Positions 31,052 to 36,731 of a DNA stretch of 36,731 bases are shown here, piece by piece. This DNA comes from Oehlia diaphana. Its lineage: Eukaryota; Glomeromycota; Glomeromycetes; Glomerales; Glomeraceae. Made by a program: the position numbers and the translations under genes. The notes beneath the pieces were generated by a model. It searched no databases. It was not told the DNA's origin and saw only the letters and a program-made list of their open reading frames with translations. The stretch spans positions 20,528-57,258 of the forward strand of contig QZLH01000325.1 in NCBI GenBank assembly GCA_003833135.1, given 5' to 3'. How positions within the stretch are numbered: position 1 is the stretch's first letter; every line of letters starts with the position of its first letter.

Positions 31052-31345
31052 TTAATCACATTTAGGATCTATGACTCGTGGTAAAAAGTCAATTTTACTT
31101 AGTACAACTTACAAGTATTACAGATGATGATCAAAATGAATTTGCAACTCAATGCCCCAGAAAAATTATTAAAAAGATGAAAAAAGATCTTAGAAATTTT
31201 ATTACGAAAAATTTAACAAAAATTTATTACAAAATATATTAGAAAATTTTAGAAAAAAAAAAAAAAAATTAAAAAGAAATTTTTATTTAATCAAGCTTTT
31301 CAAAGCTAAGAGGTAGAAATATTTGTTAAAATTATGTTACATTAC
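31052..31345. other. AT-rich spacer downstream of the integrase remnant
   Basis: It includes an A homopolymer near 31253-31268. A few codons after the integrase stop resemble a further retroelement tail but cannot be assigned. Confidence 0.35.
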
Positions 31346-31655
31346 TCATAGAGCACTTCTTTTGCTTCCTCTCTTAGCATGACCTCTACTACTCTTCAAA
31401 CTCATATTATGTTCAAGAAAGCTACAAATCCCCTCCTCCAGACCTTCTATTGTTTGCTGTTGTTCAATAATTAATTTTTGGGCTTTCCATAACTTTTGTT
31501 GCTCTTCAGCCCAGATCTTATTTTGCTCTTCAACTTCAAGATTCTTATGGGTCCCCATCTCAAGCAAACATTCAAACTTTTCTTGAAGATTCTTATTTTT
31601 TTCTGTTACTTTCGTAAGGTCCTTTATTAACAGTAAAAATGGAGATTTATAGTCA
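31346..31655 (-). pseudogene. C-terminal coiled-coil fragment, unknown protein
   Basis: On the minus strand the frame is open from after a stop near 31656: TWCDYKSPFLLLIKDLTKV, NLQEKFECLLEMGTHKNLEV, EEQNKIWAEEQQKLWKAQKL, IIEQQQTIEGLEEGICSF, ending in a basic tail (RGHAKRGSKRSAL) and stop. Regular Leu/Ile and Glu/Gln/Lys spacing predicts a coiled coil. An internal ATG at 31567 gives 73 residues, but similarity of composition continues upstream. It is probably the 3' end of a longer gene whose 5' part has decayed. The family is not recognised. Confidence 0.45.
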
Positions 31656-33692
31656 CACCAAGTTAATTAAAAACTAAGTGGATAAAGTCGATAGCACAAA
31701 AGAGTTCTACAGGTAGAGGCCATTCAAGACTTAAATATCCTGGAGGTATAAGTACCCATCTACAAGCTGCGCAAAAGCAACCCTTCAAGAATTGGATATA
31801 AGGTCAAAATCCTGTCTATAAGCTATCATACCATTCAAGAGACATCTTAAGGAAGCGCAAAAAATGAAAGTTTGACAACTTGAAGGTTGGTATTGTACGC
31901 AAGGTTTTTAAGTCTTTGAAATCATGCACAAGACTTTGACGAGTAGTATTTGAGTGGCAACAAGTCATGATTAATGGTTAGATATATTAATAAAGAAAAT
32001 TTTTGGGAAATGTTTGTTATAAAATTGAAGATATTATGAAGAAATATGAAAAAGAGAGAGGGAAAAATTTAGATCTTATATAAGAAATAGGCATGACTCA
32101 AAAACACATAAAGATCAGGTACAACAAAAATGTTATGAAAAATTACAACATGAAAAAACACAAAAAAGTAGAAACTACTGTACATGAAAAATTAGGATGT
32201 GTGTAAGATGCGCAAAATTATTTATGTAAATATTTCTGGAAAGTTCTAGAGAAAAATGTGAAGATATTTTCAGAACAAGGAAAAATGATCTTAAAATAGA
32301 AAAACACGGTTAAATAATTTAAGCATTAAAAATAACTGATAGATATGGTGAAACATGATAAGTAATACAAAAATCTTATCAGAAATAAACAAAAATCTAA
32401 TCAGCAAAATGATCTACAAAAATTTAAAATGTATATATAAGATATGGACAAGCTCCATGCTTCTACCTTTCCAAATGAAAAGTGCTATCAAAGTTCCAAT
32501 AGCAGTCCATGAGACCAATAATGGATTATGTGAGTCTTAGCTTTTGTATGTTTAAGCTATTTGTGATTAATATTCTTTTGGTGCAGTTTGTTCCTACGGT
32601 ACAGTAACTGAAACCTAACGTAAAATCATGTGACTTGAGACCAATCCAGTTTTCTGTACGACTTCACATAATTTGTACGATTACTGACCGAACTATGGAC
32701 ATCTTTTACCTCCCCTATAAAGATTTTAGCGTACTAGTATTAAGAAAAAAAATTCTTTTTTTTTTCTTTTAGTTACCAACTTGCATCCCAATCTGATAAA
32801 AAAATTTCTTGATTTTTGTTATGATTTTAGTATACCAATTTTAAGAAAAAAATTCTTAATTTTTAAAAAACAAAAATGCCATTTGGGAATTTTTTTCTTA
32901 TTTATTTATGAAAAAAAGCCCATTGAGTATTTTTTTTTTTGGAAAAAAAAAAGCTAAAATGAATTCATTAATCACGGGACTTTACCAATGGATATAATCG
33001 CGTAAAAAGTATCTTATTTTAAAATGAGTCATCATTTATTAAATTAAATATTGAATTCCTGCTGATGAGGAAGAAGAGGTTTAAGGTAGACTTTAAGGAT
33101 GCATCATATAATAATATAAAAAAATTAGGTTAAAAAAAAATTAGGCTCGCAGAGAAAGAGACGATCGATTGAGGAACGAACATATGATTTTCTATAGTTG
33201 ATAAGTCAGATTAAGTTTGACTCTTTCTCTTATTTAGTCAATATAAATTAAAAAGTCACGCAATAATCAATAATCATCACTCAAATTCTTATAAGAGATA
33301 ATTTATCAAAAAAAAAAAATTTATTAAATAATATGTTACTAAAAATGAAATGTATACTACACTACTATAAAACAAAATTTTGTCAAAAATTTTTTTCTCA
33401 ATTACTAAAACTATAATACTCTATAATTTCTATTATCAATAATTTAATATAATCAATCTAAAAGTTTCGCCATTCTTTTTTATATATAAAAAATTGTCTT
33501 GCGATATTTTGCCCTATTTTTTTTTGTTTGTCATTGACTATTTTTTAACGTACTAACGTACTACTTTTCATTCTTATCGTTTGAAAATATATATGAACAT
33601 ACATTTATTTGTTTTATTTTTTTTTCTTCTTATTTTTGTAAATTTTGATAAATATTAAACGACTAACAAAAGTAAAATTATCTTAATTTGAA
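31656..33692. other. AT-rich region with decayed coding traces
   Basis: Between about 32040 and 32540 the plus strand shows coding-like fragments in shifting frames with many stops (for example ESSREKCEDIFRTRKNDLK and DMDKLHASTFPNEKC), suggesting an old pseudogene of unknown family. A diverged direct repeat (GATTTTAGyrTACyArTwTTAAGAA) occurs near 32722 and 32823. Nothing else is supported. Confidence 0.35.
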
Positions 33693-33761
33693 ATGATCAT
33701 AAATGTTAACTTAAAAAAAAAAAAAAATAGTAGTTCAGCTTGCGCGGTATTTCCAGGATTT

Positions 33762-33875
33762 AAAATGACATCGAAACGACATCATAGTAACGATATCAAA
33801 CTGACCAAAAAAGAAAAAATGAAACGATATACAAACGAATGTCGTATGTCAATTATAAATCCTAAGAGAATTTAA
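33762..33875 (+). CDS. Small basic open frame, hypothetical
   Basis: It reads MTSKRHHSNDIKLTKKEKMK, then RYTNECRMSIINPKRI and stop. The frame is open upstream through NSSSACAVFPGF. GC content is slightly raised and the sequence is not low-complexity, but 37 codons without a recognisable domain are weak evidence. Confidence 0.25.
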   Translation, partial: KMTSKRHHSNDIKLTKKEKMKRYTNECRMSIINPKRI

Positions 33876-33944
33876 GAAAGGTTAACATTTAATTTTTTTT
33901 TATTTAATTTATCTTATAAGAATAATATTTTACCTGGTAAGAAT

Positions 33945-34145
33945 TACGATAAGAGAGGGAGAAATATTTTCATATATAATGGTTCACGATACTATAACAT
34001 GCGAAAACCACTTTTAGTTATTAAATTTAATTATTTATAATATTTTGCTTTAAAAGGATAACGTTAAGAGGGAGGGAAGGTTATAAATTTTTATAATGGT
34101 TTACAAAATACCGTACCAAGCGAAACTACTTTTAATCATATTATT
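33945..34145. repeat. Two diverged direct copies, about 119 bp apart
   Basis: AAGAGAGGGAGAAATATTTT...ATAATGGTTCACGATAC...ACATGCGAAAACCACTTTTAG is repeated as AAGAGGGAGGGAAGGTTATA...ATAATGGTTTACAAAATAC...CAAGCGAAACTACTTTTAA. Conserved blocks and order indicate an old tandem duplication. Confidence 0.6.
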
Positions 34146-34480
34146 TGTAACGAAGGAAATTTGAAAACCGTTAATTTTTGTCGAAAAAAAAAATTAACAC
34201 TAAATATACAAGTGTGATAAGCGAGATAAAAACATCGATTAAAAAGAGTAAAGCCAAAAGAGATTAATAGTTTATTTTATATAAATCGTTGGATCGTTAG
34301 ATGTAAGAAAAGTAAAAGGGGTTATAAAAAAAGGAAGGAAGCTTTTACATAATCTTACTAATTTAAATAAATTGATAGGAAAAAACATAAGAAAAAAAAA
34401 AGTTCATAATTTTGGATTTTTATATGATTGAAAGTCTAACGTGACTTAATAATTATTATACATTATTGCGTGATATGTGA

Positions 34481-34603
34481 ACGAATTTAGTTGATCATAT
34501 ACGTTTGATTAAATATGCGGACTTATTAAAAAATTTTCATTCGAACTTCACCGATTTGGGCAGATCCGCTGATATGCATGACGTGATGGATGAACAAAAT
34601 TAG
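34481..34603 (+). pseudogene. Short coding-like fragment (TNLVDHIRLIKYADLLKNFH...)
   Basis: A 40-codon frame between stops reads TNLVDHIRLIKYADLLKNFH and ends SADMHDVMDEQN. Composition is protein-like rather than low-complexity, but there is no start codon at its head and no recognisable family. Possibly an exon or relic. Confidence 0.25.
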
Positions 34604-36731
34604 TCTATTCTTACTTTTGAAACATAAAAAGCGTGTGTACAACAGAAAAAAAGGGATAATTTTATAACAATTTATAACTCATTGTGGTTAATGTTCTCAT
34701 GTAAACGAAATATAATGAAATTAGTTAAATTCATCTTCATCTTAATTTATTATAAAAACTTTTATGAAAAATGAACGATTCAAACCAGACTTTAGAAAAA
34801 GAAGATCAACATTTTTTGCAAAGAATTTAAACAAGTTGTAATTAAAAGTCATGTGTGCCTAAAGTAGTGATATTCAAAAAGGCGTGTTATGTTCATTGAG
34901 TAGTTAAAGAATTGAGGGAATTAAGGCTTTACCGTATATGGGATAATTTATATTTAATTCACGATAAAATATTAATATGATGTCATTGTGATAAATGAAT
35001 TATTATCTTTTTTTTTGTACGAAGAAATTTTTTTCAAATAAAAAGCATGATTAATTGGGTAAGTAATCATACATACTATAAGATCACCGGTAGTCACACT
35101 ACTATCATATGGAAATTGTATACAGTATTTACAGTTATAATTGCTGTAAGGAAACAAAATCAAATACTTGATATAAAATTTTATATAACAAAAAATAATA
35201 TTTATCTTAAAAATTATTTAGTTCTCTTATTACATAACTTACTTTTATTAATAAAATTCGTTTTTTTTATCCATAGAAATACGTAATAATTAAGGATCAA
35301 ATAGTAATGTTCATATTGCCTTATCAGATTCGGATAATTTCTTTTTTGGGAACCATTCAAAATCCAGATTGATCGGAATGACCAGAATCCCGTAATCGTA
35401 ATAATTTAAAATTTTTTATTGACGTATTAAAATCTTTATTTAATACAAAGCAATTTTTTTTTAAAAAAAGAAAATGACTAACTAATAAACTCAGAATTAA
35501 AACTTTTAAATATTAATAATAATTAATTAATTTTTACATAGTATTTTAAATCTTTGTATATTAATAATATATTAATTGTTACAAATTATTACGCCTATAA
35601 AAAAAAAAATTAATAAATGCAAAATTAAAAAGAAAAGATATTAAGTGTTGAGTTAATGAGCGTCGAGATTTTGAATTTCCAGGATCATGAGTTGTCAGGA
35701 TGATTGTGAACGCCGAGTTTGTACTATATAATCGTAAGGATTCGTATAGTAAATCCTTTTTTTTTTTTAAAAAAAAAAAGTAACAATAATCAAAATCGTC
35801 TCGCTAGTTTATTCACCTTTTAGAATTTTCATCATTTCGCAGGTCACTTTTTGTATATCTCTTTTTTATTATTTCATAGATGCATTTTGTTTTTTTTTCG
35901 TCATTTATAACACACTTAATTTTTCTGTAATTAAATCTTTTATATTTGTACTCATTTGATAGATTGTGCTTCTTTCGCCATCGTCATACTGTATGGAGAA
36001 ACGTCGGAAATGGGAAGAAAGGTAAAAAAATTAAAAGTATGTTCAATGCTCCTATATATTTATGTAGTCTTGTTCTTGTAGAAGCCGGAAGATTTAATAA
36101 ATAAATATTCAAAAACAATATGTAGTTATTCTTAAAGTAACCTCATAAGAAAATAATAATGTACCCTTAGAAATAATAATAAATCTCTGTAGTTAAATTA
36201 AAATTTTTATTTATATTTTTAGTCTTGTTATTTTATTCACTATATTTCTTAAACATTTTATTAATTATATCAATTTTTTTATTATTTTTTTTTTTTTTAT
36301 CCTTTATCATTAGACGTAACAATAGTTGAAGGCTAATATATTTTTCTAATGCGGTCTTTTAATTTAAACACGTGAAAGGCTGATTATGTGATCATATGAT
36401 CAGTAATAAATATTATATTACCAATAGGAATGGCCTCATATAGATAGTCGGGAAATTACTAATTTTAGTTTAAAATAGTTAAGTTTAAAATAGTTAATAT
36501 TTAATGTGTGACACGCTCCAGGGGATTACCCATTTATTTCATGGGAAGGGAAACATTAGGGTTTTTTTTCCAAACCCTATTATTATTATTATTATTATTT
36601 TTTTTTTTTTTTTTTTTTTAAAAAAAAAACTTTATTAATATTATAACATCTCAAAAATACAGAGCTAGTTATAATTTAGACGCAAGCATCTGCTAATAAA
36701 GTATCTAACCTAAATTATAACACAATTCACT
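34604..36731. other. AT-rich terminal region, no supported gene
   Basis: It contains homopolymers (for example 35758-35780 T/A and about 36597-36630 T/A), a small AGGGTTT...AAACCCT hairpin near 36556-36579, an ATT microsatellite (about 36579-36600) and an inverted repeat GTTATAATTTAG/CTAAATTATAAC at 36669-36680 and 36710-36721. No coding region or RNA gene is supported. Confidence 0.45.

Noticed and set aside
34972..35286. Overlapping 63-aa minus and 79-aa plus ORFs
   Set aside because: AT-driven frames with low-complexity composition and no domain; each excludes the other.
1..36731. tRNA or rRNA genes
   Set aside because: No convincing tRNA A/B boxes with cloverleaf or rRNA core motifs were seen by eye; a covariance-model scan was not possible.

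Overview
The window is very AT-rich eukaryotic DNA with many short spliceosomal introns (GTAAGT...TAG), numerous small DNA-transposon derivatives, LTR-retrotransposon debris and long homopolymers. An F-box protein of the expanded type, a kinase fragment with a GGxSxVYxG loop and a decayed Crinkler-like NTPase fit an arbuscular mycorrhizal fungus (Glomeromycotina, Rhizophagus-like). That assignment is inferred from gene families and composition only.

Positions 1-8509 (minus strand) hold the most striking object: a gene cut into at least 76 exons, most of them exactly 3 nt. A normal start exon (8488-8509, 22 nt) and a 21-nt second exon (8389-8409) are followed by 74 units. Each unit reads yAG-NNN-GTAAGT on the minus strand, with AT-rich introns of roughly 70-110 nt carrying a CTAAY-like branch site. 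Joining the exons from the ATG gives every 3-nt exon phase 1 (it splits a codon N|NN). The 92 decoded codons contain no stop, and the product has an acidic N-terminus, an aromatic/basic stretch, a clean 22-residue transmembrane segment and a hydrophilic tail. The two exons that are not 3 nt are 6 and 12 nt, so both keep the frame. The gene runs off the left edge. Four small transposons (one of them nested in a pogo-like element), and a fifth possible one, sit inside its introns without touching the exons.

Positions 8510-19850 are mostly AT-rich intergenic DNA. They contain a complete five-exon SCA7-domain gene (Sgf73/Ataxin-7-like, 16282-17193, minus), a probable two-exon Asn-rich gene (14150-14785, minus), a truncated kinase with an inverted repeat (about 15282-15741), and two or three orphan terminal exons on the plus strand (11592-11672, 12837-12985).

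Positions 19850-24900 contain a purine-rich tract, a MITE, an intact intronless F-box gene (20682-22127, minus), an assembly gap (22191-22473) and several tandem or foldback repeats.

Positions 24890-28250 (plus strand) are a second tandem array of intron-like modules of about 117 bp. Here the exon-like part is usually 38 nt and cannot be translated through. The 5' splice site lies in a palindrome and the TACTAAT branch site in a second hairpin. A transposon and a solo LTR interrupt the array. It runs into a Crinkler-like NTPase pseudogene (28248-29372), followed by an uncertain ORF, a broken Ty3/gypsy integrase (29996-31051) and a coiled-coil gene remnant (31346-31655, minus). The last 5 kb is AT-rich with only small coding traces.
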